45,445 nt of DNA, taken from positions 1-45,445 of the forward strand of contig JABFSX010000014.1 in the NCBI GenBank assembly GCA_013268835.1. Reading direction: 5' to 3'. Below the pieces are notes generated by a model, which was not told the origin of the DNA, did not search any database, and was given only the letters and a program-made list of their open reading frames with translations. Position numbers and translations under genes: made by a program. The stretch is from Candidatus Altimarinota bacterium (lineage in GTDB: Bacteria > Patescibacteriota > Gracilibacteria > BD1-5 > UBA2023). Positions 18,745 to 28,101 of this stretch are shown here, in pieces (within the stretch, counting starts at the first letter, position 1; the number at the start of each line of letters is the position of its first letter).

Positions 18745-19038
18745 ATGAATTCTCTCTATTCCGTCATCAAAAAATTCGTTGTTACTAATAAGAGTACTGA
18801 CGGAGAACTTAAATGAGTATATACTTGTATGATTGATGATGCAGCGACTAAGATCGATGTAAAAAATGCAATCCGATCCCTCTACGGTAAGGATGTTGAA
18901 AAAGTAAACATTCTCTATACTCGTGAGAAATTCCATAATACTCGTACTGGAGTACAAAGAAAAAAAGGTATCGAAAAGAAGGCTATGATTACTATGAAAG
19001 CTGGAAATCGGATCGAAAACTTTGAAATTGTTAAATAA
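18745..19038 (+). CDS. rplW: Ribosomal protein L23 (uL23)
   Basis: 97 residues from ATG 18745, with TGA at 18814-18816 (codon 24) read as Gly; starting at a later ATG would lose the first strand. The typical part is KIDVKNAIRSLYGKDVEKVN followed by the basic RTGVQRKKGIEKKA loop. L23 sits at the tunnel exit and docks trigger factor and SRP. Confidence 0.94.
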
Positions 19039-19084
19039 TTTCAAACCTAGACCAAACTAAAAACTAAAAACTTATTTTTCTCCC

Positions 19085-19927
19085 ATGCCAATCAAGAAGT
19101 ACAAACCATATACCCCGTCTCGTCGTTTCATGACAGGTCTTACCTATGAAGAAATTACTACGAGTACTCCACACAAGGCTCTTACTAACTCTATTCAGAG
19201 ACATGCAGGACGCAATAGTGCTGGTCGTATCTCAGTTCGTCATCAAGGATCTGGACACAAGAAGCTCTACCGTCAGATAGATTTCAAACTCAATAAGATT
19301 GATATCCCTGCAACGGTTGAAACTGTAGAGTATGATCCATACCGAACTGCATTTATTGCTCTTGTATGTTATGCAGATGGGGAACGTCGTTATGTTCTTG
19401 CTCATACTACTACAAAGGTAGGTGATCAGATCATCAATTCTAATACAGCAAAACCAATCCCTGGTAATCGTATGGAAATCGGTATGATCCCAACTGGACT
19501 TATGGTTCACAATGTTGAGATGATTGTAGGACAAGGAGCTACAGCGGTTCGTTCTGCTGGTGCATCTGCACTCGTTCTTTCTCAAGAAGGTGAATATACA
19601 CAACTCAAGATGTCATCTGGTGAGATTCGTCTCATTCATAAGAAGTGTTCAGCAACAGTAGGTACTGTTTCTAACACTGATTGGAATCAGGTTACTATCG
19701 GTAAGGCAGGTCGTAGTCGTTGGATGGGTAAGCGTCCTACCGTTCTTGGTTCTTCTATGAATCCTGTTGACCATCCACACGGAGGTGGTGAAGGACATCA
19801 ATCAGTTGGACAACGAAAAGGACCAAAGACTCCATGGGGTCGTCTCGCTCGCGGTGTCAAAACTCGAAATCGAAAAACTACTGATCGTTGGATTCTTCGT
19901 ACTCGTGCTGGAAAACTTCAAGGGTAA
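19085..19927 (+). CDS. rplB: Ribosomal protein L2 (uL2)
   Basis: 280 residues, full length. Shows NSAGRISVRHQGSGHKK at the N-terminus, the SH3-like central domain, and the conserved C-terminal VDHPHGGGEGHQSVGQRKGPKT block whose His is needed for peptidyl transfer in the family. Ends with KTRNRKTTDRWILR. Confidence 0.98.
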   Translation: MPIKKYKPYTPSRRFMTGLTYEEITTSTPHKALTNSIQRHAGRNSAGRISVRHQGSGHKKLYRQIDFKLNKIDIPATVETVEYDPYRTAFIALVCYADGERRYVLAHTTTKVGDQIINSNTAKPIPGNRMEIGMIPTGLMVHNVEMIVGQGATAVRSAGASALVLSQEGEYTQLKMSSGEIRLIHKKCSATVGTVSNTDWNQVTIGKAGRSRWMGKRPTVLGSSMNPVDHPHGGGEGHQSVGQRKGPKTPWGRLARGVKTRNRKTTDRWILRTRAGKLQG

Positions 19928-19990
19928 TCTCGAAATCATATTTGATTTCTTCATTCCACTTCAAAAAACTAAATTCTAATTTCTCTCCCT

Positions 19991-20254
19991 ATGACTCGTA
20001 GTCTTAAAAAATGACCTTACATTGATCTCCGTGTTATGAAAAAGGTTGAAGCCCTCAATGCGAGCGGTCGAAAATCAATTATCAAAACTTGGTCTCGTGC
20101 ATGTACTGTTGCTCCAGAGTTTGTTGGACACACATTCGGTGTTCACAATGGAAAACAACATGTTCCAGTCTTCGTAACTGAAGATATGGTCGGGCATAAG
20201 CTCGGAGAATTCTCTTTTACACGCAGATTTACTGGTCATTCTGGTAATAAATAA
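19991..20254 (+). CDS. rpsS: Ribosomal protein S19 (uS19)
   Basis: 87 residues from ATG 19991. [19 protein letters not shown] has its Gly from TGA 20012-20014, matching the RSLKKGP(F/Y) of the family. The C-terminal part [28 protein letters not shown] is standard. The preceding CTCTCCCT is pyrimidine-rich. Confidence 0.96.
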
Positions 20255-20330
20255 AAGGATCCAAGATTTGAAATATAGAATTCTGATTCTATCTGAGAGT
20301 CTTAAAACCTAAAATCTAACTTCTACAAAC

Positions 20331-20654
20331 ATGAAAGCTTCTGTACGAAATATCCGTATCTCTCCTAAAAAACTTAACGTTATTGCTTATATTGTTCGCA
20401 ATATGTCCGCTAAGGATGCTATGGATACACTCCGATTTATGCCAAAAAAAGGTGCTACTATTATCTATGATGTTATCAAAAGTGCTGTACATAATGCAGA
20501 ACACAACGATAATCAAAAGATTGAAGATCTTAAGATCGCATCTATCTCAGTATCGCAAGGACTCGTTCACCGACGAATCAACCCGATTTCTCGAGGTCGA
20601 GCACACCGTATTCTTAAGAGAACAAGTCACGTTGATCTTTCCCTCTCTGTATAA
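20331..20654 (+). CDS. rplV: Ribosomal protein L22 (uL22)
   Basis: 107 residues. Opens with RNIRISPKKLNVIAYIVRNM and contains the beta-hairpin region that lines the exit tunnel (HRRINPISRGRAHRILKRTSH). Length and order are normal; 76 bases after rpsS. Confidence 0.96.
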   Translation: MKASVRNIRISPKKLNVIAYIVRNMSAKDAMDTLRFMPKKGATIIYDVIKSAVHNAEHNDNQKIEDLKIASISVSQGLVHRRINPISRGRAHRILKRTSHVDLSLSV

Positions 20655-20683
20655 TTCTTACTCAATTTTAAGCTTTTCACCCT

Positions 20684-21322
20684 ATGTGACACAAAGTTAG
20701 TCCACTCGCATTCCGTATCGGATATATCAAAACTTGGAGATCCAATGGTTACTATGATCGTAAATCATACGGTCAGAATGTATCTCAAGATGTTGCTATC
20801 CGTTCTATGGTAATGAAGCACTTCAAAAACCTTCCAATCGGAAATCTTTTCATCAACCACTCTGGAAATCAGGAGGTTGCTATCACTGTCTATACTTCTC
20901 GTACAGCTCTGATTCTCGGAAATAATGATGAGAATGTTACCGCAATCAAGGATAAGCTTGCAAAAGAATTTATTGAGTACACTTTTACTATCGATGTAAA
21001 AGAGGTAAAAAAACCAGAACTCTCTGCACCAATCGTTGCTGATTCTATCGCACGACAACTCGAAAAGAAGATGCCATACCGTCGAGTAATCAAAAATGCT
21101 ATCGCTAAAACTCTTGAAAAAGGTGGTCTTGGTATCAAGGTAAAACTTGGTGGTCGTCTCAATGGAGCAGAGATCGCTCGTCGTGAGACATTCAAGGATG
21201 GAAGTATTCCTTCTCAGACAATCCGAGCTGATGTTGACTTCGCTTACGAGAGAGCAGAAACTCCTTCTGGAACTCTTGGTCTCAAGGTTTGGATCTACAA
21301 GGGTGATGTCTTCAAAAAATAA
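20684..21322 (+). CDS. rpsC: Ribosomal protein S3 (uS3)
   Basis: 212 residues from ATG 20684. The second codon is TGA, giving M-G-HKVSPLAFRIGYIK, the family's M-G-QKVNP start; reading TGA as stop would leave a one-residue peptide. The KH domain (EVAITVYTSRTALILGNNDEN) and the C-terminal domain with GGRLNGAEIARRE are intact. Confidence 0.97.
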
Positions 21323-21367
21323 AACTTGCATTTCTAAAATTTTCTTTATAATTCTAACGATTTTCTC

Positions 21368-21784
21368 ATGTTACAACCGAGTCGAACCAAATATCGTAAA
21401 GCTCATCGTGGTGTCATCAAGGGTCTCGCTATGCGAGGATCAGACATTAACTTTGGTGAATACGCTCTTAAGACTACTGAGTCTGGATATATCACTTCTC
21501 GTCAGATCGAGAGCGCTCGTAAATCGATCGTAAGATATCTCAAGAAAGGTGGTAAGCTCTGGATTCGTATTTTCCCAGACAAGCCATTTACAACTCATGC
21601 AGCTGAGGCTCCAATGGGATGAGGAAAAGGTAGTGTAGAAATGTATAGAGCTCCTGTAAAACCTGGACGAATTATCTTCGAAATTGGAGATATCTCCCCA
21701 GAAGTTGCAAGAGAAGCTTTTGAGCGTGCTGCATACAAACTTCCTCTTAAGACAAAGATTATTCTTTCACGAACCGACTTCTAA
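21368..21784 (+). CDS. rplP: Ribosomal protein L16 (uL16)
   Basis: 138 residues. [15 protein letters not shown] starts the protein; PMG-G-GKGSVE includes TGA at 21620-21622 at the Gly/Ser-rich loop near the A-site tRNA. Ends with [14 protein letters not shown]. Normal length. Confidence 0.96.
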
Positions 21785-21833
21785 AAGAAATTAGACTTTT
21801 AGATCTTGGAGCTTCCTGCTAGAAGTTCTCATC

Positions 21834-21861
21834 TAAAATCTAAAATCTAAAATCTAAAATC
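21834..21861. repeat. Heptamer tandem repeat TAAAATC x4
   Basis: Four perfect copies of TAAAATC in the rplP-rpmC spacer. The same word occurs singly in other spacers of the operon (before rplV, rplN, rplX). Confidence 0.9.
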
Positions 21862-21871
21862 TATATATATT

Positions 21872-22120
21872 ATGGCACCAAAGAAAACAACAACATCTAA
21901 AAAAGTTAAGTCAGCTCCTGCTGCTACAGAACGCAAGTCTCTTAATGATCTTAAGGCTCTTGACCGTACTGAGCTTGCTCGTGAGCTTGAGTCAGCTCGT
22001 CGAGAACTCTATATTTTCACAATGAAAAAGAATCTTGGAGAACTTAAGCAATCACATTTACTTAAATCTCAACGTCAATATATTGCTCAGATTTCCACTT
22101 TTCTTACGAGTTCTCTCTAA
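21872..22120 (+). CDS. rpmC: Ribosomal protein L29 (uL29)
   Basis: 82 residues. The core (SLNDLKALDRTELARELESARRE and the second helix with KNLGELKQSHLLK) is normal, with an N-terminal Lys/Ala/Thr-rich extension of about 22 residues. L29 sits by L23 at the tunnel exit. Confidence 0.92.
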   Translation: MAPKKTTTSKKVKSAPAATERKSLNDLKALDRTELARELESARRELYIFTMKKNLGELKQSHLLKSQRQYIAQISTFLTSSL

Positions 22121-22141
22121 TTTTTTATTAACACTTGCCCT

Positions 22142-22387
22142 ATGCGCACAAAAACAGGAATAGTTACCAGTACTAAGATGCAAAAAACTATCGTAGTTAC
22201 TGTTGAGACTTATAAAACTCATCCAAAATATAAGAAGCGATATAAGTCAACTTCGAAGTTCTATGCTCACGATGAGAATGGTCTTGCAAAACTCGGTGAT
22301 ACTGTAACAGTATCTGAGACACGACCCCTCTCAGCACTTAAACGCTGGATGCTTGTTGAAGATTCAATTGTTACATCAAACGATTAA
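22142..22387 (+). CDS. rpsQ: Ribosomal protein S17 (uS17)
   Basis: 81 residues with the OB-fold pattern [35 protein letters not shown], and [17 protein letters not shown]. Normal for the family; 21 bases after rpmC. Confidence 0.96.
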   Translation: MRTKTGIVTSTKMQKTIVVTVETYKTHPKYKKRYKSTSKFYAHDENGLAKLGDTVTVSETRPLSALKRWMLVEDSIVTSND

Positions 22388-22457
22388 TTCTTATACGAAA
22401 CAGATATTTTTGGAATTCCAAAAATTCTACAGTTCTAAATTCTAAAATCTCAATTCT

Positions 22458-22826
22458 ATGATTCAGACAGAAACCAGACTCGCCATCGTTGATAATACAG
22501 GTGCTAAAGAAGCCCTTTGTATCAAGGTTCTTGGTGGTTCAAAACGACGATATGCAAGTGTCGGTGACATTATTGTTATTGCCGTTAAACGAGCACTTCC
22601 AAATGGAAATGTAAAAAAGAAATCTGTTTGCAAGGCTGTTGTTGTTCGTGTTGCAAAAGAAATCCGACGTACAGACGGTTCTTACGTTCGATCAGATGAT
22701 AACGCTTGTGTGATTATCGATGATAAGGGTGAACCAAAGGGAACTCGTATATTTGGCCCAGTATTCCGTGAGCTTAAGGCTCGAGGGTATCAAAAAATTA
22801 TTTCTCTTGCCCCTGAGGTTGTATAA
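22458..22826 (+). CDS. rplN: Ribosomal protein L14 (uL14)
   Basis: 122 residues. [36 protein letters not shown] and [24 protein letters not shown] are all standard. L14 binds the ribosome-silencing factor and 16S rRNA bridge B8 in the family. Confidence 0.97.
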   Translation: MIQTETRLAIVDNTGAKEALCIKVLGGSKRRYASVGDIIVIAVKRALPNGNVKKKSVCKAVVVRVAKEIRRTDGSYVRSDDNACVIIDDKGEPKGTRIFGPVFRELKARGYQKIISLAPEVV

Positions 22827-22861
22827 GTATCTTTTTTCTATAAATCTAAAAATTCATTGTT

Positions 22862-23164
22862 ATGAAAATCCACACAGATGATCAAGTCATCGTCATTGCC
22901 GGAAAAGATAAAGGCAAGACTGCAAAAGTTACTCGAGCATTTCCTTCTGATAAGAAGGTTCTCCTTGAAGGTGTCAATATCGTTACTCGACATATGAAAC
23001 GACAAGGATCTACTCCTGGACAAAAGGTTACTTTCGAAAAACCAATCGATGTTTCAAATGTAATGCTTATCGATCCAAAGACAAGCAAACCAACTCGTGT
23101 TGGATACAAGATCGAAAATGGTAAAAAAGTTCGCATCGCAAAGAAATCAGGTACCGTATTATAA
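22862..23164 (+). CDS. rplX: Ribosomal protein L24 (uL24)
   Basis: 100 residues with the KOW motif DDQVIVIAGKDKGKTAKV and NIVTRHMKRQ, then the extended C-terminal strand region RVGYKIENGKKVRIAKKSG. An early assembly protein of the large subunit. Confidence 0.96.
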   Translation: MKIHTDDQVIVIAGKDKGKTAKVTRAFPSDKKVLLEGVNIVTRHMKRQGSTPGQKVTFEKPIDVSNVMLIDPKTSKPTRVGYKIENGKKVRIAKKSGTVL

Positions 23165-23230
23165 TTCTCTGATTACACTAATATTCTGCGTAATTAGCCC
23201 AGAATACCAAATAATCTAACCATTCCACCC

Positions 23231-23770
23231 ATGACTTTCAAAGAACAGTATAACAAAAAAATCCTCGTAGAACTTGCAAAAGAACTCGGGATCAAGAATC
23301 CTATGCAAGTACCTCATATCGAGAAAATTGTTCTCAATATGGGTATCGGTACTTATGTTGCATCAGGAAACAAAGATTTTTCAAGTCTCAAAAATGATTT
23401 TGCACTTATTGCTGGTCAACTTCCTCGTATCAATCACGCTCGTAAGGCAGTATCTAACTTCAAGCTTCGTGAAGGTATGCCAGTAGGTATGATGGTAACA
23501 CTTCGTGGACAACGAATGTATGATTTCATCGAAAAACTTATCTCTATCGTTCTTCCTCGTGTTCGAGATTTCCGTGGAGTATCAGCTCGATCATTTGATC
23601 AAGAAGGGAATTACCACTTCGGTATCAAGGAACATACTATTTTCCCTGAGGTTCCTCAACTTGATGTAGTAAAACCACACGGTATGCAGGTAACTATCAA
23701 GATGAAAACTACTTCTAAAGAGCATTCAAAAGCACTTCTTGATAAACTTGGATTTCCTTTCTCAAAATAA
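23231..23770 (+). CDS. rplE: Ribosomal protein L5 (uL5)
   Basis: 179 residues. Contains IEKIVLNMGIG, ARKAVSNFKLREGMPVG, GNYHFGIKEHTIFPE and the C-terminal KEHSKALLDKLGFPF. Binds 5S rRNA and contacts the P-site tRNA. Confidence 0.97.
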   Translation: MTFKEQYNKKILVELAKELGIKNPMQVPHIEKIVLNMGIGTYVASGNKDFSSLKNDFALIAGQLPRINHARKAVSNFKLREGMPVGMMVTLRGQRMYDFIEKLISIVLPRVRDFRGVSARSFDQEGNYHFGIKEHTIFPEVPQLDVVKPHGMQVTIKMKTTSKEHSKALLDKLGFPFSK

Positions 23771-23821
23771 TTCTTCTTATATTCGAAATTTAAATATTCG
23801 TAATTCGTAATCCTCTCCCCT

Positions 23822-24046
23822 ATGGCTCGAACAGCAATCGTACACAAGTGTCAAGAAGCTCAGAAAAAAGCAGAGCGTTCACGTGTGCTCGGAAAGAAAC
23901 CAGAATTCTCTACTCGCCTCTACCACAGATGTTCTCATTGTGGTCGCTCACAAGGATATATTGGTAAGTTCAATCTTTGCCGTATCTGTATCCGTGAACG
24001 AGCAAATGCTGGTGAACTCATGGGAGTTCGCAAATCAAGCTGGTAA
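23822..24046 (+). CDS. rpsN: Ribosomal protein S14, zinc-binding type (uS14)
   Basis: 74 residues. Two CxxC pairs, C37/C40 and C53/C56 ([21 protein letters not shown]), make the zinc site of the short type-Z protein; C-terminus [15 protein letters not shown] is standard. The N-terminus is about 12 residues longer than the usual 61-residue form. Confidence 0.96.
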   Translation: MARTAIVHKCQEAQKKAERSRVLGKKPEFSTRLYHRCSHCGRSQGYIGKFNLCRICIRERANAGELMGVRKSSW

Positions 24047-24093
24047 TATATTCTTTTCATTCATTCAAATCTAATCCCTAAATTACAACGATT

Positions 24094-24480
24094 ATGACTC
24101 ACGATCCAATCGCAGATCTTCTCACTCGTATCCGAAATGGATATATGGCACGTCTTCACGAGGTAGCAGTACCTTGCTCAAATATGAAGGCTGAGATTCT
24201 CCGTATCTTCAAAAAGAATGGATACATTGTAGACTTTGTTATTTCTGAAGACAAGCGTACATTTATTGTTTCTCTTCAAGATGTTCGAAAATCAAAATAC
24301 ATTCCATCATTCCGCCGTATTTCTCGACCTGGTCAACGTATCTATATCAAGAGTGGTGATATTCGTAAGTCTCGAAATGGAGTTGGTATTTTCATTCTCT
24401 CTACTCCAAAAGGAGTAATCACTGGATACGAGGCTCATGCTCTCGGAGTTGGTGGAGAACTTCTTTGTGAAATCTACTAG
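24094..24480 (+). CDS. rpsH: Ribosomal protein S8 (uS8)
   Basis: 128 residues, from MTHDPIADLLTRIRNG to the C-terminal GVITGYEAHALGVGGELLCEIY, which holds the rRNA-binding end. Terminates with TAG rather than the more common TAA. Confidence 0.97.
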   Translation: MTHDPIADLLTRIRNGYMARLHEVAVPCSNMKAEILRIFKKNGYIVDFVISEDKRTFIVSLQDVRKSKYIPSFRRISRPGQRIYIKSGDIRKSRNGVGIFILSTPKGVITGYEAHALGVGGELLCEIY

Positions 24481-24529
24481 TCTCTTTTGGATGCCGGTTG
24501 CTCTCTAAAAAATCTAATTTCTCTCTATT

Positions 24530-25081
24530 ATGTCACGAATCGGAAAACAGCCTATCACTATCCCAGCAGGGGTTACCGTTGAGATCGGTTCAGATCTTAT
24601 CACGATCAAAGGTCCTAAAGGGACTCTTAACTTCAATATTCTTGAAGGAGTAAAAGTATCACAAGATGCTGGAATTCTTACTGTCTCTATTGAGAATCAA
24701 GAAATCAAACAACAAAAAGCTTTTTGGGGGCTTACTCGTGCTATGATCCAGAATATGGTGGTAGGTGTATCTACAGGTTACACTAAAGCACTTGAGATTA
24801 TCGGTGTGGGGTACAAATTTGATATTAAGTCGCCAACAAAAATGGAACTTGCCATCGGTTTTTCTCACAAGGTTCTCGTTGATGCACCAGTTGGTGTAAC
24901 AATTACTGCTGATGCAACTGAAAAGAATCGTATTCATATCTCTTCTCATGATAAGCAACTTCTTGGTTACTTCGCAGCGTATATCCGATCTCTTAAGAAA
25001 CCAGAACCATACAAAGGAAAGGGTATTCGTTATGTCGGTGAACATGTTCGTCGTAAGGCTGGTAAAACGGCTGGTAAATAA
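24530..25081 (+). CDS. rplF: Ribosomal protein L6 (uL6)
   Basis: 183 residues. MSRIGKQPITIPAGV, ITIKGPKGTL, and the second repeat ending in RSLKKPEPYKGKGIRYVGEH. Normal length, no in-frame TGA. Confidence 0.97.
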   Translation: MSRIGKQPITIPAGVTVEIGSDLITIKGPKGTLNFNILEGVKVSQDAGILTVSIENQEIKQQKAFWGLTRAMIQNMVVGVSTGYTKALEIIGVGYKFDIKSPTKMELAIGFSHKVLVDAPVGVTITADATEKNRIHISSHDKQLLGYFAAYIRSLKKPEPYKGKGIRYVGEHVRRKAGKTAGK

Positions 25082-25122
25082 TTATAAAAATCGTTCCTTC
25101 TACACACTGTTAATTTTCTCTT

Positions 25123-25464
25123 ATGTTAAAAAAAGTTCAAAATCGTATCTCACGAGCTACTCGAGTTCGAGCACGCATGACTGGTACAGCAGAAAAACCT
25201 CGTCTTTCAGTTTTTCGTAGTAATTCTCATATTACTGCCCAAGCTATTGATGATATCAATGGAGTTACTCTCTGTGCAGCCAGTGATATTACTGTCAAAA
25301 CTGGTACTAAGACTGAACGTGCAACAAACGTTGGTGAATTAATCGGAAAGGCTATGATGGAAAAGGGAATCAAGGCTTGTGTATTTGATCGTGGAGGTTC
25401 CCTCTATCATGGTCGCGTTAAGGCTCTTGCTGAGGCAGCTCGTGCAACCGGTGTTCAATTTTAA
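25123..25464 (+). CDS. rplR: Ribosomal protein L18 (uL18)
   Basis: 113 residues. [21 protein letters not shown], then [22 protein letters not shown] and the end [17 protein letters not shown] are diagnostic. Binds 5S rRNA. Confidence 0.97.
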   Translation: MLKKVQNRISRATRVRARMTGTAEKPRLSVFRSNSHITAQAIDDINGVTLCAASDITVKTGTKTERATNVGELIGKAMMEKGIKACVFDRGGSLYHGRVKALAEAARATGVQF

Positions 25465-25487
25465 TATTTCTTTCTCAAAATTTTTCT

Positions 25488-26153
25488 ATGTCAGATACTC
25501 AAGTTACTCCAGAAACAGAAGTGCAAGCAGAAATCATCGAGACTACTCCAGTGGAGGCTCCAAAAGGAGATCGTCGAGATGGTGCTCCAAAAGGAGACCG
25601 TAAAGGTGGACCTCGCCGTGATGGTGGTCGTGGCGGTATCCGTGAGGAAGCAAAAGAATTTAAAGAAGAGATGCTCGAGATTGCTCGTGTAACTCGTGTT
25701 ACTGCTGGTGGACGACAACTTCGTTTCCGTGCATCGATTGTTATCGGTGATGGAAAAGGACGTGTTGGTCTTGGTATCGGTAAATCAGGAGAAGTTCAAG
25801 GAGCTATCGAGAAGGCAATCCGTGATGCAAAAAAGAATCTTGTAACATTCAATATTGCAAGTGGTACTATTGCTCATGATGTAGCAGTTAATTTCAAATC
25901 AAGTTCACTCTTCCTTCATCCCGCTCATCCAGGTACTGGTATTATTGCTGGTGGTGCGGTTCGAAAGATTTGTTCAGTATCAGGACTCAAGGACGTGATT
26001 GCTAAGCAACACGGTTCATCAAATCCTATTACCAATGCTCGTGTTGCTATGAAGGCATTCGCAGCACTCAAGCCAGTTTCTCAGATGAAAACCTTTACTA
26101 AGGCGTCAACTTCTGAGGTAGCAAAAGAAAAAGCTCCAAAAGCAGCTAAATAA
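25488..26153 (+). CDS. rpsE: Ribosomal protein S5 (uS5) with Arg/Gly-rich N-terminal extension
   Basis: 221 residues against about 167 in E. coli. The first ~60 residues are an extension with three Gly-Asp-Arg words (KGDRRDGAPKGDRKGGPRRD), then the S5 domains: VTRVTAGGRQLRFRAS, GDGKGRVGLGIGKSGEVQGAIEKA and HPAHPGTGIIAGGAVR. The C-terminus is Lys/Ala-rich. S5 takes part in decoding accuracy. The next gene in most bacteria, rpmD, is absent. Confidence 0.97.
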   Translation: MSDTQVTPETEVQAEIIETTPVEAPKGDRRDGAPKGDRKGGPRRDGGRGGIREEAKEFKEEMLEIARVTRVTAGGRQLRFRASIVIGDGKGRVGLGIGKSGEVQGAIEKAIRDAKKNLVTFNIASGTIAHDVAVNFKSSSLFLHPAHPGTGIIAGGAVRKICSVSGLKDVIAKQHGSSNPITNARVAMKAFAALKPVSQMKTFTKASTSEVAKEKAPKAAK

Positions 26154-26186
26154 TCTCAGAACTCAAAAAACTAATTTCAAACTATT

Positions 26187-26657
26187 ATGTCAAATCTCTC
26201 AACGATTAAACCATCTGTTGGTTCACAAACTCGCAAGACTCGCCTCGCTCGAGGTCGAGGGAGCTGAGTTGGTGGTACTTGTGGTCGCGGTATGAATGGT
26301 CAAAACTCTCGAACTGGTACTGGTAAACGGTATCCTACATTCGAAGGAGGACAAACTCCACTTTTCCGTCGTACTCCAAAAAAACGAGGATTCACTTCAT
26401 ATAAGCCAGAGCAATTTGTTCTTGTGAATCTCGATCAGATTGAGGCACTTGCACTCGATGGTGTAACAGTAGTAGACTACGCAATCCTCTATGAGCGACG
26501 TATTATCCGTGAGAAGGGAAAGCTTCTTAAGGTTCTTGGTCGTGGTGAAGTGAAATCAGCATTTACTGTAACTGCTGATGCTATCTCTGCCTCTGCTAAA
26601 GTGGCAATCGAGAAAGCAGGTGGTACTGTTTCTATCCCAGAAGTTGTTGCTGAATAA
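26187..26657 (+). CDS. rplO: Ribosomal protein L15 (uL15)
   Basis: 156 residues from ATG 26187. RLARGRGS-G-VGGTCGRGMNGQ has its Gly from TGA 26265-26267, at the Gly-rich N-terminal arm conserved in L15. FEGGQTPLFRRTPKKRGF and the C-terminal AKVAIEKAGGTV are present. Last gene of the operon; 33 bases after rpsE, where rpmD would be expected. Confidence 0.95.
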
Positions 26658-26671
26658 TCATACAATTCAAA

Positions 26672-26708
26672 TCAAAAAAAATCCTCTCAAATTGAGAGGA
26701 TTTTTTTA
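26672..26708. terminator. Terminator of the ribosomal operon
   Basis: AAAAAAATCCTCTCAA and TTGAGAGGATTTTTTT form a 16-bp stem with flanking A and T runs, fifteen bases after the rplO stop. The facing minus-strand gene ends within its T-run, so it serves both. Confidence 0.93.
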
Positions 26709-27560
26709 AAACATTTTGAAGTAGGCTTTTGGGAATGAGAGTCTGTGTTCTATGAAGTTTTCTTTGAATTCCGTATATCCTCGTTGATCCTTGGGTCAGT
26801 GTGGATTGCGGAGTTGATCGAAGGTAATATATTTGATTCATTTTTCGAGAGATTCTCGGAACCATGTATCGATGAGGGCGGTTCCTCCTTGGATAGGGTA
26901 GGATTCCTTATCAGTGAATGCTACGAAGTGGACGGAGTGATTTTCTAGATAATCGATACAGGCGAGTCCTGCTACTGCTTTTCATTCGTTATTATAGACA
27001 AGCCACTGTCGGACTTTTTCTGGGGCAAATGAGCGGATTCGTTTGTAGTTGTTAATATAGTCACCCTTTATCATTTTGAATGTCCAATGTTTTACATGGG
27101 ATTTTTTGAATGCCTCTATAAAGGTATCTGAGTCCACGAATCGCACTTCAGCTCATGATTTTTCATATCTTTTGAGAGCCCGACGAGACCGATCATTCCA
27201 TTTGGCTCGATAGTTTTCATCGAGGATATTTACACTCGTTTCCTGAAAATGATCGGTTGCCCAGAGTCGTCTCCATCCTGGTGGGATATCAGTTCGACTA
27301 TAGGGAATCCAACTTATCATCGCATGTTTTACTCACTGATTCTTCAATTTTTCTATATCTGGCTCAATATCTGTCCGTTCATACTTCACTACATGAACCC
27401 TATTTCCGAAGAGTCACTTTTTCCAGGCGTATTGTGGATTATTTCCGATATCGAAGGTGGTGATATTTCCACAAGATTCTATATAGGGACGATATATCTC
27501 AGCACTCGTTCGATGATAGAAAAAGTCTTTAGGATATTCTGATTTAGGAAGGGTTTTCAT
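26706..27560 (-). CDS. FemAB/GNAT-superfamily acyl- or aminoacyltransferase-like protein
   Basis: 284 residues from ATG 27560; about seven in-frame TGA. Features of the FemAB-like branch of the GNAT superfamily are visible: GWRRLWATDHFQETSVNIL, then WNDRSRRALKRYEKSGAEVR (the Arg-rich helix before the second domain), then AVAGLACIDYLE, and GGTALIDTWFRESLEKGIKYITFDQL near the end, the usual acceptor-domain fold. Proteins of this type add amino acids to peptidoglycan or acyl groups to small molecules; the substrate here is unknown. Upstream in-frame TTG (27623) would add 21 residues overlapping the next gene; the ATG is preferred. Last of a four-gene minus-strand set. Confidence 0.72.
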
Positions 27561-27604
27561 AGGATTAATTGTAGCAGAATTGGTATGAAAAAGCAAAGAA
27601 TGAG

Positions 27605-28069
27605 CTATTTTTTTATCTTGCAAGTCTCAAGATTCATCAGGATATCCCTGAGTGCATAGAGGAGTCATATAGAACCAATAATCTTAATCTCGAGTCAACT
27701 ATATGGGAGGAATGACATCAAGGGGAGGAGTCCAAACGATGCAGCAAGAGTTGCTCCACAGCAAGATGCTCCAGATATAATGGTTCCAATAACTCATCAG
27801 ATTATACCAGTACTCGTTTTTCAATTGATATCTGCCCGCTTTCAGTACTTCCAGCTCTTATAGAATAGAGCAATGAGGAAGAGTGGAAAACCAAGTATCA
27901 TTATTCCAGATAAGGCCATATCAGTATAAGTATGAAGTTTTCCATAGTTACCGAACATAATCTCTATATCCGTTGTATAATACCAGAGGCAAAAAGAAGC
28001 TACTACAAGTAGGAGATATACTGTAGATCTTCGAATAGAATAGAGGAGATGAGTGAGATTTTTGTACAT
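27605..28069 (-). CDS. Four-helix membrane protein with Cys-Cys motif
   Basis: 154 residues; TGA as Gly several times (one pair in tandem in ...TGII-G-G-VIG). Four hydrophobic segments: TVYLLLVVASFCLWY, MALSGIMILGFPLFLIALF, GVIGTIISGASCCGATLAAS, and IKIIGSIGLLYAL. The third carries SGASCCGATLAASFGLL, a Cys-Cys in a membrane helix that recurs in small CPR and archaeal membrane proteins and resembles metal-handling proteins of the MerT kind. It is directly downstream of the His-rich anchored protein, which supports a metal-related role; this is inference. Ends in TAG, 44 bases before the FemAB-like start. Confidence 0.72.
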
Positions 28070-28101
28070 TTTTGAGGTTTTCTAAAAGAAGGCTTTGCAC
28101 C

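Noticed and set aside
21834-21861. Heptamer repeat as CRISPR or origin iteron
   Set aside because: Units are only seven bases with no spacers, inside an operon; no DnaA boxes or cas genes.
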